Positions 26,771 to 34,606 of a stretch of DNA of 64,000 bases are shown here, one piece after another. The position numbers were made by a program, and so were the translations under genes. The notes beneath the pieces are model-generated. The model did not search any database. It was given only the letters and a program-made list of their open reading frames with translations, and was not told the origin of the DNA. The first letter of the stretch is position 1. Every line of letters starts with the position of its first letter. The stretch is from GCA-2711565 sp963664245 (GTDB lineage Bacteria; Bacteroidota; Bacteroidia; Bacteroidales; GCA-2711565). The stretch is taken from NCBI GenBank assembly GCA_963664245.1, contig OY760934.1:3038001-3102000 (forward strand), in the 5' to 3' direction.

Positions 26771-27244
26771 ATGATGCGAATTGGTTTTGGGTACGATGTG
26801 CACCGCCTCGAGGAAGGCCGAAAACTAATTGTAGGAGGGATTCATATTCCGTCGGATAAAGGAGCACTAGGGCATTCGGATGCAGATGTATTGATTCATG
26901 CGATTTGCGATGCCTTACTTGGTGCTGCTGCACTTGGCGATATCGGGCAGCATTTCCCGGATACTTCCACAAAATTTAAAAACATTGATTCTTCCATCTT
27001 ATTGCGAAAAGTTAAGGTGCTTTTGCTTGAAAAAGGATACCGGATTGGAAACATTGATTCAACCATTTGTTTGCAGGCTCCCAAAATTGCGTCCTTCATT
27101 CCCTCGATGCAAAAACAATTGGCAGAGGTTTTGGAAATTAACCCAAGCGAGGTATCAGTGAAGGCAACAACCACCGAAAAATTAGGATTTGTAGGAGAAG
27201 GAAAAGGGATTTCGGCTTATGCCGTGGCTCTTATTCATCCGTAA
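26771..27244 (+). CDS. ispF: 2-C-methyl-D-erythritol 2,4-cyclodiphosphate synthase
   Basis: 157 residues, the usual length. Fifth step of the MEP isoprenoid pathway. Metal ligands lie in GYDVHRLEEG (Asp9, His11) and GHSDADVLIHAICDALLGAAALGDIG; FPDTSTKFKN, and near the C-terminus KATTTEKLGFVGEGKGISA, are family signatures. It is 9 nt after porV and probably co-transcribed with it. Its 3' end overlaps by 14 nt the convergent helicase gene. Met2 (26774) is an equally good start. Confidence 0.95.
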   Translation: MMRIGFGYDVHRLEEGRKLIVGGIHIPSDKGALGHSDADVLIHAICDALLGAAALGDIGQHFPDTSTKFKNIDSSILLRKVKVLLLEKGYRIGNIDSTICLQAPKIASFIPSMQKQLAEVLEINPSEVSVKATTTEKLGFVGEGKGISAYAVALIHP

Positions 27245-28673
27245 TTTCATCAAACAAACTATTATCAAAATTAACCAGGTAAAGGTTTCCGCTGGCTCGG
27301 GTTACGGCGGTGTACATCCATCGTAAAAATTCCCGGTTCAGCATGTTTTCATTAAAATAAGCCTGGTCGATAAATACCCGTTCCCATTGTCCGCCCTGAG
27401 TTTTATGGCAGGTTAAAGCATACGAGAACTTTACCTGCAGGGCATTGTAATAGGGGTTTTCTTTTAACTTTTTTAGTTTATTCCGGCGCGAGGGAACATC
27501 TTCGTAATCTTTCATTACCTCTTCAAACAAGCGTTTGTTGTCGTCGTGCGAAAGCGAAGGTGATTCGGACATGATGGAATCGAGCAGGATTTTTACTTCC
27601 ATTTCCGGTTCATCGGGGTAATCAATTAGGCGGATCATTACATCGGCAAACGTAAAGCTGTAGAGCTCTTCGATGCGAATAATTTTAGTTAGTTCGATAA
27701 TGTCGCCATTGGCCAAAAACCCAACTTTCGAATCTTCTGCCACCCAGTGATAATTGTTTTTCACAATCATCATAAAATCGCCCGATGAAATATTTTCTTC
27801 TTTAAACAAGATCCGATACCGGATTTGCTGGTTGTATAAATTGGCCCGTTTATTTGAGCGGGTGATGACGATTGTACTTTCAGCCCCGTAATTCGCATAT
27901 GATGAGTTCAGTGCTTCTTCCAGTTCTGAGCCGTTAATGCGTTTTATGTCGCTGAAATTTTTCAGGGAGAAAAACGGGGGCTGGTATATTTCGTTGTTCA
28001 ATAAATTACGGATGTTGGTGGCATTGGCCAAAATTCCGGAGTTTAACGACTGGCGAACCACTTCTTTTAATTCAAACTCGTACAAACTGATGCCGAAGCT
28101 GCTTTTCAGGTAATCTTTGTTTAGTGCCGGGCTGATTTCCTGGCCTACCGGTGGGAGCTGTGCTGCATCGCCAATCAGTAAAAGTTTGCAGTTGTGATCG
28201 GAGGAGTAAACAAAATGAAATAAATCTTCGAGCAGGTTCCGGGCATTGGCGCTGTATTCCTGCCCACTTAATCCGTCCGGGATCATCGAAGCTTCATCAA
28301 CAATGAAAAGAGTGTTTTTATGTTTGTTTTGGCGAAGAGCCATTTTAAAAGAGCCTTGGTGATCGGTTGACGCATAATAAATAAAGCGGTGTATAGTATG
28401 TGCGGCTTTTCCAGAGTAGGTACTTAAAACTTTGGCGGCTCTCCCGGTAGGAGCCAGTAAAACGTACCGTTTCCCAAGTAAAGGCAAAATGTTAACCAGC
28501 GAACTCACCAGGCTTGTTTTTCCGGTTCCGGCATAGCCTTTCAATAAAAACAAAGCATGTGGGTCTTTGTCCAGTAAGAAGCCGGAAAGCTGATGAATCA
28601 GATTGTTTTGATCTGCTGTAGGTTCAAACGGGAATTTCCCAAGGATTTGTTGTGTTAGATTTTTAATATCCAT
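27231..28673 (-). CDS. RecD/Pif1-like SF1B DNA helicase
   Basis: 480 residues. Walker A is LLKGYAGTGKTSLV (about 43-56). Walker B is LFIVDEASMI (about 123-132), and LLIGDAAQLPPVGQ is motif III. The C-terminal UvrD_C_2 part has SYALTCHKTQGGQWERVFID, followed by YTAVTRASGNLYLV. This matches the stand-alone AAA_30/RecD2-like helicases of Bacteroidota, which lack the RecB and RecC partners and have no long N-terminal RecD2 domain. It probably moves 5' to 3' on DNA in repair. It is 18 nt downstream of the TamL-like gene. Confidence 0.85.
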   Translation of the reverse strand: MDIKNLTQQILGKFPFEPTADQNNLIHQLSGFLLDKDPHALFLLKGYAGTGKTSLVSSLVNILPLLGKRYVLLAPTGRAAKVLSTYSGKAAHTIHRFIYYASTDHQGSFKMALRQNKHKNTLFIVDEASMIPDGLSGQEYSANARNLLEDLFHFVYSSDHNCKLLLIGDAAQLPPVGQEISPALNKDYLKSSFGISLYEFELKEVVRQSLNSGILANATNIRNLLNNEIYQPPFFSLKNFSDIKRINGSELEEALNSSYANYGAESTIVITRSNKRANLYNQQIRYRILFKEENISSGDFMMIVKNNYHWVAEDSKVGFLANGDIIELTKIIRIEELYSFTFADVMIRLIDYPDEPEMEVKILLDSIMSESPSLSHDDNKRLFEEVMKDYEDVPSRRNKLKKLKENPYYNALQVKFSYALTCHKTQGGQWERVFIDQAYFNENMLNREFLRWMYTAVTRASGNLYLVNFDNSLFDEITDE

Positions 28674-28691
28674 TTTAGGTGTTTGGTGAGA

Positions 28692-31040
28692 TTAGAAAGG
28701 ATAACCAATTCCGAAGTTCCAAACAACTTTTTTAAATTTGGCATACTCAACGACCCAGCGGTCGTTGATTTCGTTGGCAGGGTCGCGGAGCCTGAGGGCT
28801 GCATCTACACGGAAAACAAAAAAGCGAAAATCGAAACGAAATCCCAGACCGGCATCCATGGCCAGTTCGTTAAAGAAATTATTCATTTTAAATGCACTGC
28901 CCGGAATAACATCGTTGGTGATGCGCCATATATTTCCGGCATCAACAAATAGGGCTCCTTTTAAAATGCGGTACACCGGGAAGCGGTATTCGAGGTTAAA
29001 CTCGGCTCTTAAATCGCCAATCCTTTCGCCAACATTATCTTCATCTTTCGACGAACCCGGGCCCAGCGAGCGAACCCCCCAGCCACGCATGCCGTTTGCC
29101 CCGCCGGCAAAAAAGCCTTTCTCAAACGGGAGGTCTTCCGAGTTGCCGTAAGGATAACCCACTCCCAGCATGCTTCGAAATACCATGCGGCTGTCGGCCG
29201 TAAAAACCTTATAAAAACGAAAATCAACATCGGCTCTGACATATTGCGCGTAGCGAATGTTGAACAACGTATTATAGTTTTCGGTTTCAGGGGCTTTGAA
29301 CAAGGTTTGAACTCCTTTTAATAAAAACCCGGATGATTCAAAATTTGCCCGCAAATAAATAAAATCCTTCAGTTTCTTGATGTCTTGTGTGTTGTAAATG
29401 TATGTGTAACTCAAGCCTACGATGAGGTGGTCGGTATATTGGTTTTTTATTCGCTCGTTGGTAATGGTGTCAAGTGTATTTGCAAATCCGGAAGTAGGAA
29501 ATACTTTTACACTGCTAAGTTCAACGGGTTTAAAAATGTGCCTGGTTTGTTTGTTTTGTGTCCATTGGTAACCAAATGATGAGTTGATAATATATCGCTT
29601 GTAATTGGGGCGTTGCTGATAATTTAAACCAAAGTTAAGCGTGGTATAAGGTTTAAAGTTTTGTGGGAACGCTTCTTGTTTTATGGGAAACAAAAATTTA
29701 GGGAACGTTAAGCTTACGTCGATACCCGTTTCGATGGTGTTGAAGAACAGGAAAGTGTTTCCGGCGGTTTCGGTGTCGGAATTAATTTGCTGAGCTTCCA
29801 TGGAGTTCAGTAATTTTACTTCGAAAAGCTCGGCTCCTTTAAAAAAGTTTTTGTTTGAATAGATCAGGTTTGCCCCGATCCCCCAGTTGCCACCGGAGTT
29901 TGTCCCCTCCAACTCAATGGAATAGGCGTGGGTTTTTGCGCGGCTTAACTGGATGTAACAGTCAAGCAGGTATTTGTTTACTTCGGGGTATTTGTCACTG
30001 ACTTCTTCAAACTGGATGTTGGTATATTTAAAGTTTCTCAGGTCGGCTAATCGCCGGTAAGTATTTCGGACATTGTTCAATGAAAAATATTCGCCCGGGC
30101 GGATTAATACCGATTGTGCGATTACTTTCGGTTTGATCCGGGAAGAACCCTGGCTCAGAAAATAATAGGTTCTTTGTGAAGCAGAGGTCGTATCGCGTTT
30201 TATATTTACCAGTAAGGTGTCGTACTGGTTTTGTGTTTGATTCAAAAGATCGTAATTCTGGTTAATAAAAACCCGGTTGATGGTAAATTGTTTATGCTTT
30301 TTTTCAATGATTCCTGAACTACTTGATAAATCAATTTCTTCAATGTTTTTAATGTTCAGCGTTACATCCATTTGATGGTTGTTCAGGGCGCTGTCTACTT
30401 CAAAATAAATGTATTCTTTACTAAAATTATAATAGCCCCGGTTTTTGAGGTGCTCGGTAATCCGGTCCCTTTCATCATCCATGCGATAAGCATTGTAAAT
30501 GTCGCCCTCGCTAATAATCGATTCTTTTTTAATTTGGTTTATTTTATTAAGAATCAGCGAGTCGGAGATTTTGTAACTGTAGTCCTTGATAGTGTAGGGT
30601 TCGGTTAACTGCAAATGGTAAAACTGGTTAAATTTACGTTTCTTAAAATCATGCTCCACCCAAACTTTTGAATTGAAGTAGCCGGATTTATTCAAGAAAA
30701 CAGCAATCTGTTGCTTGGTGTTTTCAACGATTTGTGGTTCGTAAAAGACCGGGGGTTCGCCAAATGTGTTTTTTAGTTTCTGCCTGAAAGGGGTGTCTTT
30801 TTTTTCAGCAAGTTGGTAGACCCATAATTTGAACCGCCAAAACCCAATTAATTTTTTATTGGGTTTTTGCGTGATGAGGCTTTTTATATCATCTTTTTCA
30901 AGCCCGTGTTTATCGCCATGGACGATGACTTTGTTTTTGTTCAGCAGGGGTTTTTCAGCGTGTTTGTAAGTTCCGCAACTGGTTAAGAACAGAAACAGAG
31001 CTGAAAGAAGCAGGTAATATGTTGGTTTGTATTGATTCAA
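28692..31040 (-). CDS. tamL: TamL-like Omp85 (BamA/TamA family) outer membrane lipoprotein
   Basis: 782 residues. The signal ends in a lipobox (LFLFLTSCGTYKHA), which marks TamL, the Bacteroidota lipoprotein form of TamA. POTRA-like domains fill about 35-390, and the 16-strand barrel about 400-782, with the conserved loop motif GGANGMRGWGVRSLGPG and a terminal strand ending KKVVWNFGIGYPF. TamL works with inner-membrane TamB in envelope biogenesis; no tamB is next to it here. The nearest upstream gene is the tRNA on the other strand. Confidence 0.82.
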   Translation of the reverse strand: MNQYKPTYYLLLSALFLFLTSCGTYKHAEKPLLNKNKVIVHGDKHGLEKDDIKSLITQKPNKKLIGFWRFKLWVYQLAEKKDTPFRQKLKNTFGEPPVFYEPQIVENTKQQIAVFLNKSGYFNSKVWVEHDFKKRKFNQFYHLQLTEPYTIKDYSYKISDSLILNKINQIKKESIISEGDIYNAYRMDDERDRITEHLKNRGYYNFSKEYIYFEVDSALNNHQMDVTLNIKNIEEIDLSSSSGIIEKKHKQFTINRVFINQNYDLLNQTQNQYDTLLVNIKRDTTSASQRTYYFLSQGSSRIKPKVIAQSVLIRPGEYFSLNNVRNTYRRLADLRNFKYTNIQFEEVSDKYPEVNKYLLDCYIQLSRAKTHAYSIELEGTNSGGNWGIGANLIYSNKNFFKGAELFEVKLLNSMEAQQINSDTETAGNTFLFFNTIETGIDVSLTFPKFLFPIKQEAFPQNFKPYTTLNFGLNYQQRPNYKRYIINSSFGYQWTQNKQTRHIFKPVELSSVKVFPTSGFANTLDTITNERIKNQYTDHLIVGLSYTYIYNTQDIKKLKDFIYLRANFESSGFLLKGVQTLFKAPETENYNTLFNIRYAQYVRADVDFRFYKVFTADSRMVFRSMLGVGYPYGNSEDLPFEKGFFAGGANGMRGWGVRSLGPGSSKDEDNVGERIGDLRAEFNLEYRFPVYRILKGALFVDAGNIWRITNDVIPGSAFKMNNFFNELAMDAGLGFRFDFRFFVFRVDAALRLRDPANEINDRWVVEYAKFKKVVWNFGIGYPF

Positions 31041-31136
31041 ATTGTAAAATAGTTAAGCAGAACAAAAATACAATTTATCGCGAAAGCATTGTATTTTAGT
31101 TATTCCAAATTTAATCGAAAAAAAAGATAAAATTAT

Positions 31137-31169
31137 TTTGCGGTTTTAAAAAAATATAAATTATATTTG
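31137..31169 (+). promoter_or_regulatory. tRNA-Val promoter
   Basis: TTTG at 31137-31140, 21 nt spacer, TATATTTG at 31162-31169. It is one of the best -33/-7 matches in the window, 37 nt before the tRNA. Confidence 0.7.
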
Positions 31170-31206
31170 CACTCCCTTTTAAGAAAGGGGCGTTCTTATA
31201 CAAATC

Positions 31207-31281
31207 GGGCGATTAGCTCAGCTGGTTCAGAGCACCTGCCTTACAAGCAGGGGGTCACTGGTTCGAATCCAGTATCGCCCA
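31207..31281 (+). tRNA. tRNA-Val (anticodon TAC)
   Basis: The acceptor arm pairs GGGCGAT with ATCGCCC, discriminator A at 31281. The anticodon arm is CCTGC-CTTACAA-GCAGG, giving anticodon TAC at 31242-31244 (Val). The T arm CTGG-TTCGAAT-CCAG is intact. CCA is not encoded. A terminator follows at 31284. From the D loop onward this gene is partly repeated at 31560-31651 with another anticodon arm. Confidence 0.95.
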
Positions 31282-31283
31282 CT

Positions 31284-31312
31284 AAGCTTCCCACAAAAGG
31301 GAAGCTTTTTTT
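31284..31312 (+). terminator. tRNA-Val terminator (copy 1)
   Basis: AAGCTTCCC-ACAAAA-GGGAAGCTT followed by TTTTT; 9-bp perfect stem directly behind the tRNA and just before the GIY-YIG start codon. Confidence 0.88.
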
Positions 31313-31316
31313 GTAT

Positions 31317-31580
31317 ATGGGATATTTTGTTTACATCATTTATTCTGCCCAACTTGACCGCTATTATGTTGGTCATACCCATGACCTTGAAGAGAGAACC
31401 CGTAAACATAACTCTAATCACAAAGGATTTACCGGCAAGGTGAATGATTGGATATTGAAATATTCTGAGAAATATGATTCAAAGGAAAGTGCTTATTTTA
31501 GGGAGCGAGAGATAAAGAAATGGAAAAACCGAAAGAAAATTGAAGAATTAATAGTGAAGGGTTCAGAGCATCCCGATTAA
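31317..31580 (+). CDS. GIY-YIG nuclease-domain protein beside tRNA-Val
   Basis: 87 residues from the ATG at 31317; the open frame upstream merely reads through the tRNA and its terminator. The N-terminal strands FVYIIYSAQLDRYYVGHT carry the GIY-YIG equivalents (VYI...YVG). LEERTRKHN has the conserved Arg, and a Lys-rich helix region (AYFREREIKKWKNRKKIEELI) follows. Single-domain members of this group (UPF0213-like) are common in Bacteroidota. The last residues KGSEHPD and the stop are encoded by tRNA-like sequence belonging to the partial tRNA copy that follows. The gene sits between an intact tRNA-Val with terminator and a partial repeat of both, as if inserted into or duplicated with the tRNA locus. 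Its activity and target are unknown. Confidence 0.8.
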   Translation: MGYFVYIIYSAQLDRYYVGHTHDLEERTRKHNSNHKGFTGKVNDWILKYSEKYDSKESAYFREREIKKWKNRKKIEELIVKGSEHPD

Positions 31581-31621
31581 CAATCGGGAGGGTCACTGGT
31601 TCGAATCCAGTATCGCCCACT
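31560..31621 (+). repeat. Partial tRNA-Val copy with a different anticodon arm
   Basis: GGTTCAGAGCA (31560-31570) repeats the tRNA D-loop/stem at 31224-31234. TCCCGA-TTAACAA-TCGGGA then replaces the anticodon arm. From GGGTCAC (31590) to the end the variable loop, T arm and 3' acceptor strand are identical to the tRNA. The 5' acceptor strand and the 5' half of the D arm are absent, so it cannot make a normal tRNA. The nuclease gene ends inside it. Confidence 0.8.
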
Positions 31622-31651
31622 AAAGCTTCCCATAAAAGGGAAGCTTTTTTT
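31622..31651 (+). terminator. Duplicated tRNA terminator (copy 2)
   Basis: AAGCTTCCC-ATAAAA-GGGAAGCTT followed by TTTTT. It differs from copy 1 by one loop base and one extra A before the stem, and it terminates the GIY-YIG transcript. Confidence 0.85.
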
Positions 31652-32432
31652 GTTTATAGCCCTCCTAAATCAAAGATAAGTATTTAGATTATAATTTTTT
31701 GTATATTAGTATCGTAGATGATAAATGCTTACTCCCCGGCATTGTGACTTGCCCTCGCACGAAGTTGCGGGGATGGTGATTTAAATATTTTAAAAAAGTT
31801 GTGTAACACAACCTTTTGCTATAAGCGAAATAATACACGTTGGTTTATACATACGTTGACAGTAATAGTTAGAAATACAAAAAATCAAAAAAGGGTTATC
31901 AGATTTAGTAGATGAGTTAAAACAAAATGCAATTTTTACTTTATTTGTTTTTATTACAACTCTGTTACTGTTTTTCATAAAAGAACTAGACATCCCATAT
32001 GTAAAATGGTTTGTAGAAAGTATAGTACTAACAAAAGAATTTGCATTAAACTACATCATTCTTCTTGGTAATTTCTTAATATTTTGGGCAATTATTGATT
32101 CGACACATGTAGTTTTTAAAATAACAAAAGCGTTTGAGCTAATGGACAATAAATAACAAACTACTACTGCTAATAACTAAGCATTCTGATGGTATGCAAT
32201 ACCCAATCTGAATGCAGTGTTGACGGAACCGGTGTTTATGATATGGGGAATGATCACATTTTTGTTTTTACAAGGAAGGCAAAAATGAACTGTAAAATGC
32301 CAGATGGAGATTTTAGATTTGCTTAGTTTTTCTAAAAATATTCCTAAAAACTATTGAAAACGATATAATTCTGCCTGTTTATTTAAGCTTTGGGCATATA
32401 TATCCCATTCACCCATGGGCGTTAAGCTGGTT
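31652..32432. other. 781-bp gene-poor stretch between the tRNA locus and the IS91-type element
   Basis: It contains a perfect 15-nt inverted repeat GTTGTGT-A-ACACAAC (31798-31812), a start-less membrane ORF (31869-32156), and no recognisable gene from 32157 to 32432. It looks like accessory debris next to a mobile element. Confidence 0.5.
31869..32156 (+). pseudogene. Possible decayed two-helix membrane protein ORF
   Basis: A frame of 95 codons follows a TAG at 31866 and ends with TAA at 32154-32156, but the only ATG is four codons before the end. Translated, it gives a basic/amphipathic start (IQKIKKGLSDLVDELKQ), a membrane segment (AIFTLFVFITTLLLFFI), a loop and a second hydrophobic segment (FALNYIILLGNFLIFWAII). 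This is protein-like rather than random. It may be a gene that lost its start, or may begin at a non-standard codon. No family recognised. Confidence 0.4.
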
Positions 32433-33539
32433 TCAGAAATAAATAAAAGCAAAAGAAAAGGGTGGCCCCCGTGGTTTAAAAACCGCAATGGTAACCAGCC
32501 TTCCAAGTTTACAACAGGGACAAAGCCTATGCATGATCAACTTTTTTTTGGTAAAAAGTCCTGTCCCCAACTCTTGTTGTAACAAGGGAATAATAAACTT
32601 TTTTATTGCACTTCCCTGTATCCCGTAATGCCTGATACGGGTAAAACCTTTGGGTAAGATATGCAGGGAAAAACGACGGATAAATTCTATGTCACTTAGG
32701 GTAAACAGGCGCTTTTTACCCCCCTGCCGGTAATCTTTCACCATAAAGGTAACCGAGCTTTTATCAAGAGCTATTATCCGGTGATTACTAATAGCGATCT
32801 TGTGGGTGTAACGTCCAAGGTATTCTATGACTTGTAAAGGGCCAAAGAAAGGGGCTTTGCAATAAACCATCCAGTTTTGTTTAAAGACTTGTTTGTAAAG
32901 TTCCTCTTCAAGACTAAATTGTTTACGCATAGCCTTGACAAAGCGGGCCCGGAAAACCTTGCCCATGGATTTTACCGGGAAAAGATATTTATTGTGTCCT
33001 TTAACCTGTTTCCATTTATTGGAAGGCGTAATCCCTCCACCGGGAACAATACAATGTAAATGGGGGTGCAAGCCCAGGTTTTGTCCCCAAGTGTGTAAAA
33101 TCGCAATCATGCCTGTCTTTGCACCCAGGAATCGGGGGTTGGATGCAAAATCCCTTACCACAGACCAGCAAACGTTAAACAAAGTATCATACATCAACTT
33201 CGGTTGGGCAAGACAAAGCGGGTTAAACCCATCAGGCAAAGTAAATACAAGATGATAATAAGCAGTTTTGAAGAGTTCCGAGGCCCGGTTTTGTACCCAT
33301 GCTTCCCGTTTATGTCCCTGGCACTTGGGACAATGCCTGTTTCGACAACTGTTATAGCTGATATGGATTTGATTACATTCAGGGTTATTACATTGATCAA
33401 TATGGTACCCCAAACGGATTGTCCTACAAGCTGCAATGGCATACAGGCTTCTTAGCTTCCATGTATTACGGGTAATTTTATCTAAATGATCAATGTTCCG
33501 GTTTATAATATCAGCCACTTCATAACGGGGCTGTATCAT
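32433..33539 (-). CDS. IS91-family transposase
   Basis: 368 residues. The N-terminal zinc-finger region has CNNPECNQ and SCRNRHCPKCQG (about 50-75). The HUH-type rolling-circle nuclease core has HPHLHCIVPGGG (about 160), and the conserved YLGRYTHKIAISNHRI and LPKGFTRIRHYGI follow. These are the hallmarks of the IS91/ISCR group, which moves by one-ended rolling-circle transposition. It overlaps by 4 nt the upstream tyrosine recombinase, a known partner gene in one branch of these elements. The C-terminus (FKPRGPPFSFAFIYF) looks complete. Confidence 0.9.
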   Translation of the reverse strand: MIQPRYEVADIINRNIDHLDKITRNTWKLRSLYAIAACRTIRLGYHIDQCNNPECNQIHISYNSCRNRHCPKCQGHKREAWVQNRASELFKTAYYHLVFTLPDGFNPLCLAQPKLMYDTLFNVCWSVVRDFASNPRFLGAKTGMIAILHTWGQNLGLHPHLHCIVPGGGITPSNKWKQVKGHNKYLFPVKSMGKVFRARFVKAMRKQFSLEEELYKQVFKQNWMVYCKAPFFGPLQVIEYLGRYTHKIAISNHRIIALDKSSVTFMVKDYRQGGKKRLFTLSDIEFIRRFSLHILPKGFTRIRHYGIQGSAIKKFIIPLLQQELGTGLFTKKKLIMHRLCPCCKLGRLVTIAVFKPRGPPFSFAFIYF

Positions 33540-34442
33540 TTTGATCCCCCGTAAAGCCTGTCAAGGGGATTAAAAGAACGCTCCCTGCCTAACTGGGCTA
33601 TATGAAGATAAACCAGGGTGGTTTGAATATCCGTATGCCCAAGCAGATCTTTTAAGGTCATGATGTCAAGGCCCATCTCTAACAAATGGGTTGCATAGGT
33701 ATGCCTTAGTACGTGTGAGGTCACATGTTTTCTGATCCCGGCTTTTTTAGAGGCTTCTTTGATGACCCACTGTACACCTGTTTCTGAAAATTGCTGTAAT
33801 TGACCGGTATTGGCCTTTCCATTAAACAGCCATATATAAGGACGTTCTGCTTCAATATAGCATTTAAGTCCCCGGCCCAAGTGTTCTCCCAAGGGGACAT
33901 AACGGTCTTTTCTTCCTTTCCCTTCACGAATATGAAGCATTTTACGGTCAAAATCCAAATCCTGCAATTTAATGTTCAACAGTTCGAAGCGCCTTAATCC
34001 ACACCCATAAAGCATTCCAAGGATCAACCGGTGCCTTAACAGCTGGGGAGCCTTTAACAAGCGTTTTACCTCCTGGTGGCTCAATACCACGGGAAGTTTT
34101 TTGGGGAATTTCAACGAGGGTAAAGAAATACCCCGGGGAGTAACTCCTAATACTTTATAGGCTAAACTCAGCCCATAAACCGTATGCTTAAAATAACTCT
34201 GGGAGGGCTTGGTACTTTGACTCTTTAAATGGTGAAGGTAATCCAATACCTGTTCCTTGCCCAGATCCAGGGGATTGCATTGAAAGTGAAGGGCCATCGT
34301 GGCTAAACAACGGCCATAATTGGTCAGGGTACTCTCGCTTTTCCCTGTTAATGCGATGTGACGCTCAAGCTTGTGGTAGAGTTCTTTAAATGCAGGGACA
34401 GATTTTAATGCCCGTTCGATTAAGGTCAGACTTTTTTTTCAT
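33536..34442 (-). pseudogene. Tyrosine recombinase of the IS91-type element, frameshifted near its start
   Basis: The intact part, 34297-33536, encodes 253 residues with the integrase catalytic residues: Arg in GCGLRRFELLNI, HVLRHTYATHLLEMG (His-x-x-Arg), HTDIQTTLVYLH (second His and Tyr). Upstream of the ATG at 34297 the same frame keeps coding for an N-terminal SAM-like core-binding domain (LTLIERALKSVPAF, then HKLERHIALTGKSESTLTNY) up to a TGA. The natural start is the ATG at 34442, which is one base out of frame because of an A8 tract (34439-34432); seven As would restore the frame and give about 301 residues. It is either a frameshift mutation, a slippery site or a sequencing error. Confidence 0.75.
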
Positions 34443-34606
34443 AATTTTAAACTTTAGTAATTTATTATACCTTAAAGGTAGTGATAAGTCCTAAAAAGCT
34501 TTAGCTACCTTTTAGGTTTCGTTCAACAACAACTCATAGTGCATGGCACTAAATCGGTAAATAAATATCCCGAAAACCATGATATTCATACCCAAAAACA
34601 ACCAAT
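34298..34606. other. Region before the serine hydrolase gene
   Basis: 34298-34442 codes for the N-terminal part of the frameshifted recombinase (minus strand). 34443-34606 has no gene; it contains a hairpin at 34474-34512 and presumably the promoter of the serine hydrolase, though no clear TAnnTTTG box was found. Confidence 0.55.
34474..34512. repeat. Inverted repeat AAAGGTAG / CTACCTTT at the probable element end
   Basis: 8-bp arms separated by 23 nt, just outside the recombinase start codon. It could be a terminal structure of the IS91-type element. Confidence 0.4.

Larger units (their letters stand above)
32433..34520 (-). mobile_element. IS91-type element with tyrosine recombinase and transposase
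   Basis: A two-gene unit read on the minus strand: recombinase, then transposase, with a 4-nt overlap. IS91 elements have no long terminal inverted repeats or target duplications, so the ends are approximate. A hairpin at 34474-34512 (AAAGGTAG / CTACCTTT) beyond the recombinase start may mark one end. Because the recombinase is frameshifted, the element may be inactive. Confidence 0.7.

Noticed and set aside
26896..27174. Overlapping frames in ispF on both strands
   Set aside because: ispF is complete with all motifs; the others are shadows.
31167..31316. Longer GIY-YIG reading frame starting upstream of the tRNA
   Set aside because: The extension is only a translation of the tRNA-Val and its terminator.
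31560..31621. A second functional tRNA gene
   Set aside because: The 5' acceptor strand and 5' part of the D arm are missing, so no cloverleaf can form.
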